Shown here in pieces: positions 1-7,768 of a stretch of 64,000 bases of DNA. Origin of the DNA: CAYULW01 sp964445815 (GTDB taxonomy: Bacteria > Bacteroidota > Bacteroidia > Flavobacteriales_E > Vicingaceae). Where the stretch lies: assembly GCA_964445815.1 (NCBI GenBank), contig CAYULW010000002.1, positions 434,001 to 498,000 on the forward strand. Reading direction: 5' to 3'. The translations under genes were made by a program, and so were the position numbers. A model generated the notes under the pieces. That model did no database searches and was not told the origin of the DNA. It saw only the letters and a program-made list of their open reading frames with translations. Every line of letters begins with the position of its first letter. The first letter of the stretch is position 1.

Positions 1-137
1 ATTCTCTCTTAAATTCTGGGAAAAGGCATGAAATACTCTTTTGCAAAGCTTGCGGAGACAAACGAAGTTCACAAATACCCGAAAAAAGTCAAAGCAAGAT
101 TTGTAAATGTGTATGAAATAGGGGAGGAAGTTAACAA
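1..137. other. Left window edge with two competing short reading frames
   Basis: Two plus-strand frames look protein-like here and cannot both be real. One runs from an ATG at 28 to TAA at 139-141 and gives a 37-residue peptide rich in Lys, Val and Glu; its stop overlaps the end of the next, opposite-strand gene. The other is open from base 3 to TGA at 114-116 and has a CxxC...CxC pattern, as at the zinc-binding end of a larger gene entering from the left. Codon content does not separate them. No function can be given. Confidence 0.3.
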
Positions 138-1160
138 TTAATGGTCAGCATGATGTTTAGGCAAAGTGTGCATAAAATCAATAAAGCTTTCAAAATCAAT
201 AGAACCTGATAAGAGGTTCTTAAAAAATTGTGGAGCTTTTTTGGAAAACTCTAAAGAGTTAAAAGGAGAGTATTTTGATGAAATAATGAAATTATAAGGT
301 GTAAGATGCCTTTTCCTTAATTCAGCGCTATTAGTTTTAATTATTTTTCCATTCCTCTCGGCTGCACCATCATCATATTCAGATCTCGTGATAAATGTGC
401 CATTGAATATAGCATATTCTTCATCGTAGTGTTCACCTTTCTTTAGATATGCTTTAACCTGTTCTTCATTTTCATACAAACCTGTAGGCATATCTATATT
501 TGTTTCAATGTAAACGAAATCATGAAAATAAGATGAGCCTCTTACAATAGCTATTTTTTTTATATTCAGTTCTTCATACTCCATTAAACAGTGAGTACTA
601 TCAAGTCTTTCAAAAGATCTAATAGGCAATGCTCCTCGACCATTAAACCACCAAATAGGGTCTGTAGTGGTCCCATACCCTTTAGCTTCATCAAAATAGG
701 TAGGTATTTTTAATAAATCTAGTAAACGCTCAATTGCAGCATAAGGGTCATTTATCCATTTAAATGATTCCACACCTGGAAAGCTATCGCAAACTCTATA
801 ATGAAAAAAAACTGTTGGAGCTTCAGTAATAATAGTCTTATCTAGATCGTTTGCAATATCATTTTCATTCTCTGTAATATTATCTTCTCTAGTTTTAGTT
901 AATAGCTGTTCTCTTGAGCTTGCCTTTTTTCTATTCACTTTCAAGTATATAAACATCCCTACACCTAAGAGAATAATGATAATAATAATTGTATAAATTA
1001 TATTGGGGTACTTAAATATTGATATGAAAGCTTCTTGGAAAGTGCTATTATAGATGATGCTTTTTATATAAAAAAACATAGTAGAGCATAATGTTATTAT
1101 TCCAAACGCAATTACTTTACTCCAAACAGTATCATTCCAAATTTTCTTAAATCGACTCAT
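138..1160 (-). CDS. Membrane-anchored protein of unknown function
   Basis: 340 residues, not recognised. Two hydrophobic segments at about residues 14-34 and 53-75 form an N-terminal hairpin; the second is followed by a basic stretch (KVNRKK). A charged linker of about 35 residues then leads to a soluble domain (about 115-340) rich in aromatic residues, with a TDPIWWFNGRG stretch near residue 166. No catalytic motif is evident. It is divergent from the NA37/RelA-SpoT operon across a 217-bp gap and shares that region's low GC, so it may be an accessory of the same island. The gap 1161-1377 is very AT-rich; I see no clear promoter box there. Confidence 0.75.
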   Translation of the reverse strand: MSRFKKIWNDTVWSKVIAFGIITLCSTMFFYIKSIIYNSTFQEAFISIFKYPNIIYTIIIIIILLGVGMFIYLKVNRKKASSREQLLTKTREDNITENENDIANDLDKTIITEAPTVFFHYRVCDSFPGVESFKWINDPYAAIERLLDLLKIPTYFDEAKGYGTTTDPIWWFNGRGALPIRSFERLDSTHCLMEYEELNIKKIAIVRGSSYFHDFVYIETNIDMPTGLYENEEQVKAYLKKGEHYDEEYAIFNGTFITRSEYDDGAAERNGKIIKTNSAELRKRHLTPYNFIISSKYSPFNSLEFSKKAPQFFKNLLSGSIDFESFIDFMHTLPKHHADH

Positions 1161-1377
1161 AGGTAAATATATTTATGAACTTAGCTAAAATATTATAATA
1201 TTGATTAATGAAAGGTCTATTTAACTTTTTTGTATAAATGAGATATTTTAAGATTCTAAAAATGAGTATTTATACTCTATTATTTATTCAAATTTATTGT
1301 TAGTTTCGTCATTACTCTAGTTAACATTTTGATTATCAAAAAACTTAATAGACAATTCAATCATAATCTAAAATTCA

Positions 1378-2427
1378 ATGGCTACCCAATTAGATCTAAG
1401 CACGATTCAAGTAGAAAAAATAATAGTTCATGATATACCCAAGCACAAAAAAGATGACTTGAGTAATGAGCCAAAATACAGTGAACAAGAAAGTGAAATT
1501 ACAGATGGACTAAGATTCTTTTTTAAAGATAAAGTAGTAGAGGCATTGGGAAGAGATAAGGCATTTAAAATATGTATCGATCCTGAAAGTGAATCTCCTG
1601 TTCCATGGCTTTTATCAGACTTAATAAAAGATGAAGATAACGAAGTTGATTTTGTAGAGCAATCAAAAAAAATTGCAAAACATCTTTTTGAAATACAAAA
1701 AGGAAATAATGCGGCCGGAATTTTAGTTGTAATTCAAGGAAAGATTAATGATCATAGAACCTGCGTGATACTAAAGCTGGAAAGAGATCAAGGTGCACAG
1801 TTAAGTCTCGACCCTATTACTAAATCATTCAATATTATAGAAGTTAAAAATTTAATGCTTACTCAAAAGACAAAAGTTTTTAAAGTGGCATTATTTATCT
1901 CAAGAGAAAAATTTGGAAGTAATTTTGATGGCTCTATCATGGATTATCAAAATAATCCAAAAGTTAATAGAACAACTACTACATTTTTCATTTCTCTTTT
2001 TCTCGGTTGTATACCCTTTGAAGATCCTAAAATTTCAACAAAAAAATTCTTTTCTCAATCAAGAGCATTTATTGATACTATTGAAGACCCTGTGGTAAGA
2101 ACTAAGTATATTCAGGATTTAAATTCTTATGTGCAAATGAATAGTTCTATGATTAATCCAAAGGAATTTGCGGATAATTATTTAGAATCAACATCTGAAA
2201 GAAATGACTACAAAAACTTCCTTGAATCTAAGGATATAAAGTTTGTCGCATTTCCAAAGGATACTCAATTAATTGATAATCGAATCAAAAAAATTATGCT
2301 CACATTCGAGAATGGCATATCAATCATGGGAAGTAAAGGAGTGTTCGATGACAAGGTGAAGCTAGAAACATTGAACTCAGGACAACATAAAGCAGAAATA
2401 GTATCTAGAATCAAGAAAGTAGGTTAA
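1378..2427 (+). CDS. Nucleoid-associated protein, NA37/YejK (NdpA) family
   Basis: 349 residues. The N-terminal pattern (a conserved IIVHDIPKHKK segment, then a YSEQESEITDGLRFFFKDK block, then DPESESPVPWLL) is that of the 37-kDa nucleoid-associated family (YejK/NdpA, Pfam NA37). Family members bind DNA or the nucleoid; a catalytic activity is not established. It has no signal peptide or membrane segment, so it should be cytoplasmic. It opens a four-gene operon: its TAA at 2425-2427 overlaps the ATG of the RelA/SpoT gene by one base, suggesting translational coupling. The presence of a second NA37 gene in the same operon and the low GC suggest an accessory role rather than housekeeping nucleoid organisation. 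Family call fairly firm; role here inferred. Confidence 0.82.
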   Translation: MATQLDLSTIQVEKIIVHDIPKHKKDDLSNEPKYSEQESEITDGLRFFFKDKVVEALGRDKAFKICIDPESESPVPWLLSDLIKDEDNEVDFVEQSKKIAKHLFEIQKGNNAAGILVVIQGKINDHRTCVILKLERDQGAQLSLDPITKSFNIIEVKNLMLTQKTKVFKVALFISREKFGSNFDGSIMDYQNNPKVNRTTTTFFISLFLGCIPFEDPKISTKKFFSQSRAFIDTIEDPVVRTKYIQDLNSYVQMNSSMINPKEFADNYLESTSERNDYKNFLESKDIKFVAFPKDTQLIDNRIKKIMLTFENGISIMGSKGVFDDKVKLETLNSGQHKAEIVSRIKKVG

Positions 2428-3407
2428 TGTTAGCCATTGAGGAAGTTGTAGATAAGTGGGAGAAGGATGAGCCTCTTTATGAAGAATTAGGGGCAAAAGT
2501 GACTGAATTTCTTAAGAAAGAAATTCCATCAATAGAAATATTACCTGAGGTATCATATAGAACCAAGGATATATTAAGTATTGTCAAAAAAATTAAGAAG
2601 AAGCTTAAAGACAAGGAATATGACTATGACAAGCTGAATGATAAACTTGGAATAAGAATAATTTGCACATTCAAAGATGAACTTGACAAGTTAGATGAAT
2701 TCTTAAAAAACTCATTTATAGTAGTTAATATTGATAAGAAGAAGGATGACCTTGATTTTAACCGACTTGATTATTTATCAAATCATTATGATCTAAAAAT
2801 AGACACCAATTTAGAGACATTTAAAGATTATAAGTACTTGGATAATCTTGTATTTGAAGTTCAAGTTAGAACTCTAAATCAGCATGCTTGGTCAAATGCT
2901 GCTCATAGTCTTTCATATAAGCAAGAAGCTGAGATTTCTAATCCTCTTAAAAGAAGAGTTTATAGGTTATTATCACTCTATGAAATTGCTGATGATGAGT
3001 TTTCTGCAGTTAATGACTCATTAATACATCAATCAGATAACTATCTATATTCACTTCTTAGAAAGCTAGAAGGTAAAATCTATAAGTATGCAAAAGTTGA
3101 CTTTGATAGAGAGTTGGCTATTTACACTTTAAAGATATTACTTACTTACTTTGATGAAGCAATAAAACAAGAAATTTCGATAAGCATTATTGACTTCATA
3201 AATACCAATGACACAAAAATTAAGAGAATATTTGATCAGAATAAAGTGAGATTTCACGAAATTCCACTATTAACTCAACCTGAAGTATTTATCATTTGGT
3301 TTGCTAATGAAAAGTACCCTTTCAATTTAGATGATAATTGGGGAAATGATTTTGATAAATCAGATTTAGATCAAATTACAACACTATGGGGAGGAATAAT
3401 TAATTAA
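2427..3407 (+). CDS. RelA/SpoT-type (p)ppGpp-like nucleotide synthetase, single domain with C-terminal extension
   Basis: 326 residues. Residues about 40-165 carry the RelA/SpoT nucleotidyltransferase signature: R45, K47, S51 and K54 in the nucleotide-binding segment, DKLGIRI with D72 (the usual Mg-binding Asp), a YLSNH stretch (116-120) in place of GYxSxH, and EVQVRT with E144, Q146 and R148, followed by H153 and H160. The key synthetase residues look intact. There is no HD hydrolase domain N-terminally and no TGS/ACT region, so it is not a housekeeping Rel. Residues 170-326 form a helical extension of unknown role. Small alarmone synthetases and toxic relatives (ToxSAS, CapRel) are the nearest known types; the actual product (ppGpp, ppApp or tRNA pyrophosphorylation) cannot be told from sequence. 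Confidence 0.85.
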   Translation: MLAIEEVVDKWEKDEPLYEELGAKVTEFLKKEIPSIEILPEVSYRTKDILSIVKKIKKKLKDKEYDYDKLNDKLGIRIICTFKDELDKLDEFLKNSFIVVNIDKKKDDLDFNRLDYLSNHYDLKIDTNLETFKDYKYLDNLVFEVQVRTLNQHAWSNAAHSLSYKQEAEISNPLKRRVYRLLSLYEIADDEFSAVNDSLIHQSDNYLYSLLRKLEGKIYKYAKVDFDRELAIYTLKILLTYFDEAIKQEISISIIDFINTNDTKIKRIFDQNKVRFHEIPLLTQPEVFIIWFANEKYPFNLDDNWGNDFDKSDLDQITTLWGGIIN

Positions 3408-3410
3408 AAA

Positions 3411-4457
3411 ATGTTAGAATATATAAATAGTAACCTAATAAGGCTTTCAGCACATAGAGTAGAAAATAAAGTAAATGGTGGTGAAGTTAGCTTATCAGCT
3501 GATGAACTAGATATCAGCGATAATACCCTAAGAGAGGAAGTCTTAAAATATGTAGTTAATGGATTTAAAACAGAAGAACAATTTAGATTCACATTTACAA
3601 ATGATGAAGTTGAATTAAATCCTATTTATCAATATGTATCTAGAATATTTGATAGTAATAATGAATTTCATGAACAGTCAAAGAATCTGGCAAAACACTT
3701 ATATAATTGCTCAAACCACCCAAACATAAAAAATGGTGATCTCTATATAGCATTTTTAGAAAAAGTTGAATTAGAGGGAAAAGCTTATGATGCCATAGGA
3801 ATATTTAAAGCGGAAAATAAAACCTCTTTTCTAAAGTTAGACTCAAGTTTGAATAATTACACTTTAAGATTAGAAAAAGGTACTAGCACAAATAAACTAG
3901 ATAAAGGATGTATTATACTAAACAGTAATAGAGATAATGGATTTAGAGTTTTAGCTGTCGATCAATCAAATCGTGGTGAAGCACAATATTGGTTTGAGGA
4001 CTTTTTAAACATTACAAGCATTGAGAACGAATTTCATAGTACTACGCAATATTTGAATCTAGCACGATCTTTCATAACTGAGAAACTTCCAAGTGAAGTT
4101 GAATTAGAAAGGGCTGACCAAATTGATTTACTAAATAGATCTGTTGAATATTTTAAAAGTAATGAGCAATTTGAAGAAGAGCATTTTGCAAATGAAGTAT
4201 TTGCGAATAATGATGTGATTTCAAGTTTTAAGAATTATAAAGACTACTATGAGCATGAGAACGAAGTAAAATGTATTGACGATTTCGAAATCTCCAATCA
4301 TGCTGTAAAGAAACAATCGAGAATATTCAAAAGTGTTTTGAAGCTTGATAAGAACTTCCATTTATACATTCATGGGAATAGGAGTCTAATTGAGAAAGGG
4401 TATGATGAATCAAAAGGAAAAAACTTCTACAAGATATATTTTGATGAAGAGAACTAG
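3411..4457 (+). CDS. Second nucleoid-associated protein, NA37 family, divergent paralogue
   Basis: 348 residues. The central block (NPIYQYVSRIF, then FHEQSKNLAKHLY, then SNHPNIKNGDLYIAF and a DAIGIFKAENK stretch) matches the NA37 subfamily widespread in Bacteroidota. It aligns only loosely with the NA37 protein at 1378-2427: both have an (EQSK)xxAKHL helix followed by a beta-rich core, so they are paralogues of two subfamilies rather than a recent duplication. The start lies 3 bases after the stop of the synthetase gene. No signal peptide or membrane segment is visible. Its position immediately after the synthetase makes a role as partner, sensor or antitoxin possible, but that is inference. 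Confidence 0.75.
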   Translation: MLEYINSNLIRLSAHRVENKVNGGEVSLSADELDISDNTLREEVLKYVVNGFKTEEQFRFTFTNDEVELNPIYQYVSRIFDSNNEFHEQSKNLAKHLYNCSNHPNIKNGDLYIAFLEKVELEGKAYDAIGIFKAENKTSFLKLDSSLNNYTLRLEKGTSTNKLDKGCIILNSNRDNGFRVLAVDQSNRGEAQYWFEDFLNITSIENEFHSTTQYLNLARSFITEKLPSEVELERADQIDLLNRSVEYFKSNEQFEEEHFANEVFANNDVISSFKNYKDYYEHENEVKCIDDFEISNHAVKKQSRIFKSVLKLDKNFHLYIHGNRSLIEKGYDESKGKNFYKIYFDEEN

Positions 4458-4475
4458 CTCTGTAATGTGAATTGA

Positions 4476-5066
4476 ATGCAAGAGGCAGAAGAAAAAGATA
4501 AGTGGTACCAAAAGAATACAACGCTGATAATAATATTTGCAATTATTGTAGCAGTTATTGGATTTATCTTTCTATTAGGTCGAGTTAAGCTCAAGAAAAC
4601 AAAACCAAATTATGATGATATAAATTTCGACAAGTTACCTGTTGATATAGAGACGCACATTATTAATCTAAATGGCAAGTTAATTGACTTAAACAAAGAG
4701 AAAACTAGGTTAGAAAATAAAGCTATTAAGTTTCAAGCATACATAAAATGGTTGATTATAATCGGCTATGTATTGGGACACGTTTTAATGTTTCTTTTTT
4801 ACTCCTCATACGATCTTAATTATTTCATTCAAATCAACAAAGCAATTTTAATAGTTATGCTTTTCGTTCTCTTTATGATTTCAGAGGAATATTCGAACGT
4901 TAGAAATGGTTTTGTTGCACTAAATAAATACGTTAAACAAAAAGTTTTTGAGAAAGCTAGACTAGATTTGAATATGATTGAAAGGCTAAAAGTAGAAATT
5001 CATATACTTGAATCTATGCTCTACACGCACCCTAGTTTGATTCTCAATTATAAATCAAAAGAGTAG
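4476..5066 (+). CDS. Small coiled-coil membrane protein of the NA37/RelA-SpoT operon
   Basis: 196 residues, family not recognised. One membrane helix at about residues 15-35, then a charged stretch with a predicted coiled coil (about 60-90, many Lys/Glu/Asn/Leu), two closely spaced membrane helices (about 91-109 and 120-138), and an amphipathic helical tail. It starts 18 bases after the second NA37 gene on the same strand, so it is very likely co-transcribed. The two-helix hairpin plus helical tail resembles the general layout of small membrane effectors of nucleotide-signalling conflict systems (for example SLATT-type proteins), but no specific family match is claimed. It ends 4 bases before the convergent XRE gene. 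Confidence 0.75.
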   Translation: MQEAEEKDKWYQKNTTLIIIFAIIVAVIGFIFLLGRVKLKKTKPNYDDINFDKLPVDIETHIINLNGKLIDLNKEKTRLENKAIKFQAYIKWLIIIGYVLGHVLMFLFYSSYDLNYFIQINKAILIVMLFVLFMISEEYSNVRNGFVALNKYVKQKVFEKARLDLNMIERLKVEIHILESMLYTHPSLILNYKSKE

Positions 5067-5070
5067 GGGA

Positions 5071-5292
5071 TTAGTCTTCAGATTCTAAAGAAACATTTTT
5101 ATAAAGCTCAGTAAACATTTCAGCAGGATCAACATGAATAGCTAAAGCGATTAAATAGAGCTCTTTAGCTCTTAAATGAGTTTTCTCATTCAATGTCAGT
5201 TCACTTAATCTAACCTTACTAATTCCCGTTTTCCGAGATACGTCCGATTTATTGATAGATCGTTTAGCTAGATAAAGTCCTAATTCTGTCAT
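5071..5292 (-). CDS. XRE/Cro-CI family helix-turn-helix protein
   Basis: 73 residues, almost entirely a Cro/CI-type helix-turn-helix. Residues about 5-60 show the five-helix pattern, with SDVSRKTGISKVRLSEL as the turn and recognition helices. It has no extra sensory domain. It points towards the NA37/RelA-SpoT operon and away from the gene at 5428, across a 135-bp AT-rich gap that contains a repeated AATCTGTA word. It may regulate itself and the divergent gene, or the island as a whole. As a stand-alone short XRE protein it could also be the antitoxin-like regulator of a neighbour; nothing in the sequence decides this. Confidence 0.8.
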   Translation of the reverse strand: MTELGLYLAKRSINKSDVSRKTGISKVRLSELTLNEKTHLRAKELYLIALAIHVDPAEMFTELYKNVSLESED

Positions 5293-5302
5293 GTTTTCTA
5301 TT

Positions 5303-5405
5303 AATCTGTACGTAATATCAGATAAAACTAACTAATGTTAATAATATCTTTACATCTAGTTGTTCTTTTGAAGGTTTGTCTGCAATATTGTTAATATAAT
5401 CTGTA
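5303..5405. promoter_or_regulatory. Candidate operator region with repeated AATCTGTA between divergent genes
   Basis: The octamer AATCTGTA occurs at 5303-5310 and again at 5398-5405. The first copy begins an inverted repeat, ATCTG (5304-5308) with CAGAT (5319-5323). The words TGTTAATAATAT and TTGTTAATATAAT also lie between the copies. The region separates the XRE gene from the plus-strand gene at 5428. Binding by that XRE protein is inference. Confidence 0.3.
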
Positions 5406-5427
5406 TTATTTTAAGGAATATATTAAA

Positions 5428-5730
5428 ATGAAGAATAAAGAATTACTGATTGATCTTATCCAACAAGACCTCAAACACAATCAATTAATCATTGGCTTAG
5501 ATAAAATAGGGTTGGAGGGAAGCGAAATGCACAACCTTAGAATATTAGAAATGGTTTCTAAACTCATGAAAGTCCCAAAAGCATTACAAGAAGATTGGGC
5601 TAACGCTTATATGCTGTGTATGGAAGAATCTGTGAATTATCAGATTACGAATCGTGGAGAATCCTTGAAACCCTTAGCAGAAGTGTGTTATATGAAACTT
5701 AAAAAGTTAATAAAAGAGAGAAGTGGTTAA
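5428..5730 (+). CDS. Small soluble protein of unknown function
   Basis: 100 residues, not recognised. Predominantly helical and charged with no signal peptide, membrane segment or metal motif. It is divergent from the XRE regulator and followed 17 bases later by a small membrane protein on the same strand. Codon use and composition look like real coding sequence (few rare codons, balanced charge). The start is the ATG at 5428 that directly follows an AT-rich leader. Confidence 0.6.
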   Translation: MKNKELLIDLIQQDLKHNQLIIGLDKIGLEGSEMHNLRILEMVSKLMKVPKALQEDWANAYMLCMEESVNYQITNRGESLKPLAEVCYMKLKKLIKERSG

Positions 5731-5747
5731 ATTGTATTTTTACTATT

Positions 5748-5972
5748 ATGATTTATAAGTTCTTCGGAGTTGTGATTATTATTCTTACCATAATGATTGG
5801 TGCATTTTGTTTAAAAACTCTCATTGGTTTAGTTAGCTCAGTTATTACAGCTCCAAGTTCTGATTCATATTTATTAGGCATGTTAACCTTTTCTTTGATT
5901 GTTTCATTGATATCTGGTTTCTTAGCATATTTTTTGTTCAAACTAGGTAGAAAGATGTTCAAAGGCTATTAA
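5748..5972 (+). CDS. Small two-helix membrane protein
   Basis: 74 residues with two hydrophobic helices, about residues 4-32 and 44-67, joined by a short serine-rich loop (APSSDS), and a basic C-terminal end (LGRKMFKGY). No family recognised. It sits between a small soluble unknown (17 bases upstream) and a secreted barrel-like protein (16 bases downstream), all on the same strand, so co-transcription is likely. Confidence 0.55.
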   Translation: MIYKFFGVVIIILTIMIGAFCLKTLIGLVSSVITAPSSDSYLLGMLTFSLIVSLISGFLAYFLFKLGRKMFKGY

Positions 5973-5988
5973 TCATCTTTTTTGAATC

Positions 5989-7092
5989 ATGAAAAAGAGC
6001 TTATTTCTTTGTACTTTATTCGTTTTATTTTGTGTAAAAATCAGCGCTCAAGATGAGGCCGTGCGATATTATGAGGAAGGGCCTCTGACTTTTGAAGACT
6101 TTAGAGGTATTCCAGTAAAAAATGACAGTTCCGTTACTCGCATTGTATATAATATTGGGTACACTCTCAAACGATTAAGGCGAAACGATTCTAATCTCAC
6201 TATTCTCGGAACTAAAAACTTCATGTACCCTGAAGTCTCATACATTCGCAAGAGTTACAGGCAACAAAAACTTCTAGACTTTAATCAAGTCATCTTTAAT
6301 CTCTCAGAAATTGAACGTAGGAGGTTACATGTTAAATTATTAAGGAAAGAAGATTATAATGATTCAGAAGAAATCTTAAATGCTCATTACTTAAGAGCAC
6401 ATGATGCCGGTAGACAATTTATTGAACAAATGGAGCAACTGCTTGATTCGCTTAGTATTTCTTATTTACACATGCAGTTGGATTCAACACAAAACTTAAT
6501 TGACCAAATACCAATTGAAGCTTACCCAGAAGTTGAGGCTCGCAATTTTAAGTGTAGCTTCTTTCTGGGCTATGGACGCCTTATAGAAGATGAAACTTTG
6601 TCAAAGTATCTTAGCATCAATTCAGGTTTTGTTTTTGGTTTAGACTTTTTTTATAGGCGTTTCTTCTTTACTACAGCAGTTAATATGTTATCAAATAAAA
6701 TAACAGCCGATTTTCAGATCGGCAACGAACCTTGGAGCAGAGGAGATAAAGGCAACATAAATCACGGCAATTTTGGTTTAGGTTATTTAATTCATGAGGG
6801 CAGGAAGTCGAAGATTATGCCATTTTTAGGCTTTACCAATTATGTTGCTAGAAATACTCAAGGCGAGAAGGAGCTAATGTTTGAAGAGAATGGTTGGTCA
6901 TATGGCTTAAGTTATGATTTCAAATTTTGGAAGTCAGTAAACTTTGTTAAAGTACCATATCGAGAGACAACGGATCATTATTTAAGGTTAAGACTAACAG
7001 TGACAGATATTAGCTATAAACCTATTGAAGGAAATTTGATCGTTTTAACTGTTGGATATGGATATGTAATTGGTGGTCAAAAGTTAAAATAA
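5989..7092 (+). CDS. Secreted protein with DUF922-like N-terminus and barrel-like C-terminal half
   Basis: 367 residues with a signal peptide ending near residue 20 (VKISAQ). The segment after it (LTFEDFRGIP) and the later LLDFNQVIFNLSEIERRRLH stretch resemble the DUF922 / zinc-peptidase-like family, whose usual LxWxDFxGxP and HExxHF motifs are here degraded: the HExxH histidines are replaced by LLDFNQVIF, so it should not bind zinc. From about residue 188 onward, alternating aromatic beta strands ending in Gly-Tyr-rich sequence suggest an outer-membrane or surface beta barrel. Function unknown. It lies downstream of two small genes and 30 bases before the phosphatase-like gene. Confidence 0.65.
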   Translation: MKKSLFLCTLFVLFCVKISAQDEAVRYYEEGPLTFEDFRGIPVKNDSSVTRIVYNIGYTLKRLRRNDSNLTILGTKNFMYPEVSYIRKSYRQQKLLDFNQVIFNLSEIERRRLHVKLLRKEDYNDSEEILNAHYLRAHDAGRQFIEQMEQLLDSLSISYLHMQLDSTQNLIDQIPIEAYPEVEARNFKCSFFLGYGRLIEDETLSKYLSINSGFVFGLDFFYRRFFFTTAVNMLSNKITADFQIGNEPWSRGDKGNINHGNFGLGYLIHEGRKSKIMPFLGFTNYVARNTQGEKELMFEENGWSYGLSYDFKFWKSVNFVKVPYRETTDHYLRLRLTVTDISYKPIEGNLIVLTVGYGYVIGGQKLK

Positions 7093-7122
7093 TTCACTTA
7101 TTTAACATAATATTTAGACAAC

Positions 7123-7458
7123 TTGAAAATTCTATTTATATGTTCCGCCAATAAAGACCGTTCTGTTACAGCAGAAGAGTATGCTCAATTATATTGGCCA
7201 CAACATGAATATGATTCTGCTGGCACTAATCAAAAGATCTGCTTTCAACTAGGTACGCAATACATAGATGCTGCACAGTTAGATTGGGCAGATTTGATTT
7301 TCTGTATGGAAAACAAACATCAAACAGAAATACAGCGCATATTCAGCCAAGCATACAATTCAAAAATTTCTGTGCTACATATAAATGATAGATATGCATA
7401 CAATAGCTCAGAGCTAAAAGAAATTCTTGTAGAGAAATTAAAGGAGTATTTAGAGTAA
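7123..7458 (+). CDS. Low-molecular-weight protein-tyrosine-phosphatase-like protein
   Basis: 111 residues beginning at a TTG codon (7123); no upstream ATG fits. The N-terminus ILFICSANKDRSVTAE contains the phosphate-binding loop C-x5-R-S (C7, R13) typical of the LMW phosphotyrosine phosphatase / arsenate reductase fold. WADLIFCMENKH is the next conserved strand. The usual DP general-acid dipeptide is replaced by HINDRYAYNS near residues 84-93, as in the short subfamily with a DxY(x)Y motif. Predicted cytoplasmic; the substrate is unknown. This 110-residue subfamily is shorter than classical 150-residue LMW-PTPs. Confidence 0.75.
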   Translation: MKILFICSANKDRSVTAEEYAQLYWPQHEYDSAGTNQKICFQLGTQYIDAAQLDWADLIFCMENKHQTEIQRIFSQAYNSKISVLHINDRYAYNSSELKEILVEKLKEYLE

Positions 7459-7591
7459 TTTTTAGAGATGCCGAAATGAATTCATCATGACCTAAAAATT
7501 ATAAGTTCATTTCCTGATCGTATTTAAAATTTAATTGAGGTTAGTGCGGAATATTGAAAATTATGACTACAGATTTTGTAAGTAGCATCCC

Positions 7592-7724
7592 TTAACATAA
7601 TATCTACCGATATAGAACAATCCTTTGGCTTGTCACTATATCTGATATTATGTATAAATACTCGCAATGGCTCGTATTAAGGGATTTACTTATTCCTTTT
7701 GTCCTATAATTAATATTATGTTAA
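7592..7724. repeat. Nested inverted repeats in a 310-bp gene-free stretch
   Basis: The gap 7459-7768 holds no convincing gene. TTAACATAATAT (7592-7603) is perfectly inverted as ATATTATGTTAA (7713-7724). Inside lies a second imperfect inverted repeat, 7595-7615 with 7636-7653 (ACATAATATC...GATATAG against CTATATC...GATATTATGT). The same TTAACATAATAT word also occurs at 7102-7113, just upstream of the phosphatase-like gene. It could be a small degenerate mobile element, a regulatory structure, or chance in AT-rich DNA. Confidence 0.4.
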
Positions 7725-7768
7725 ATAGTAATTTTGGTAATTAAATCATTACTCTCCTATTATTTCAT

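Noticed and set aside
2427..3407. Housekeeping Rel/RelA or SpoT
   Set aside because: The protein lacks the N-terminal HD hydrolase and the C-terminal TGS/ACT domains and is less than half the usual length.
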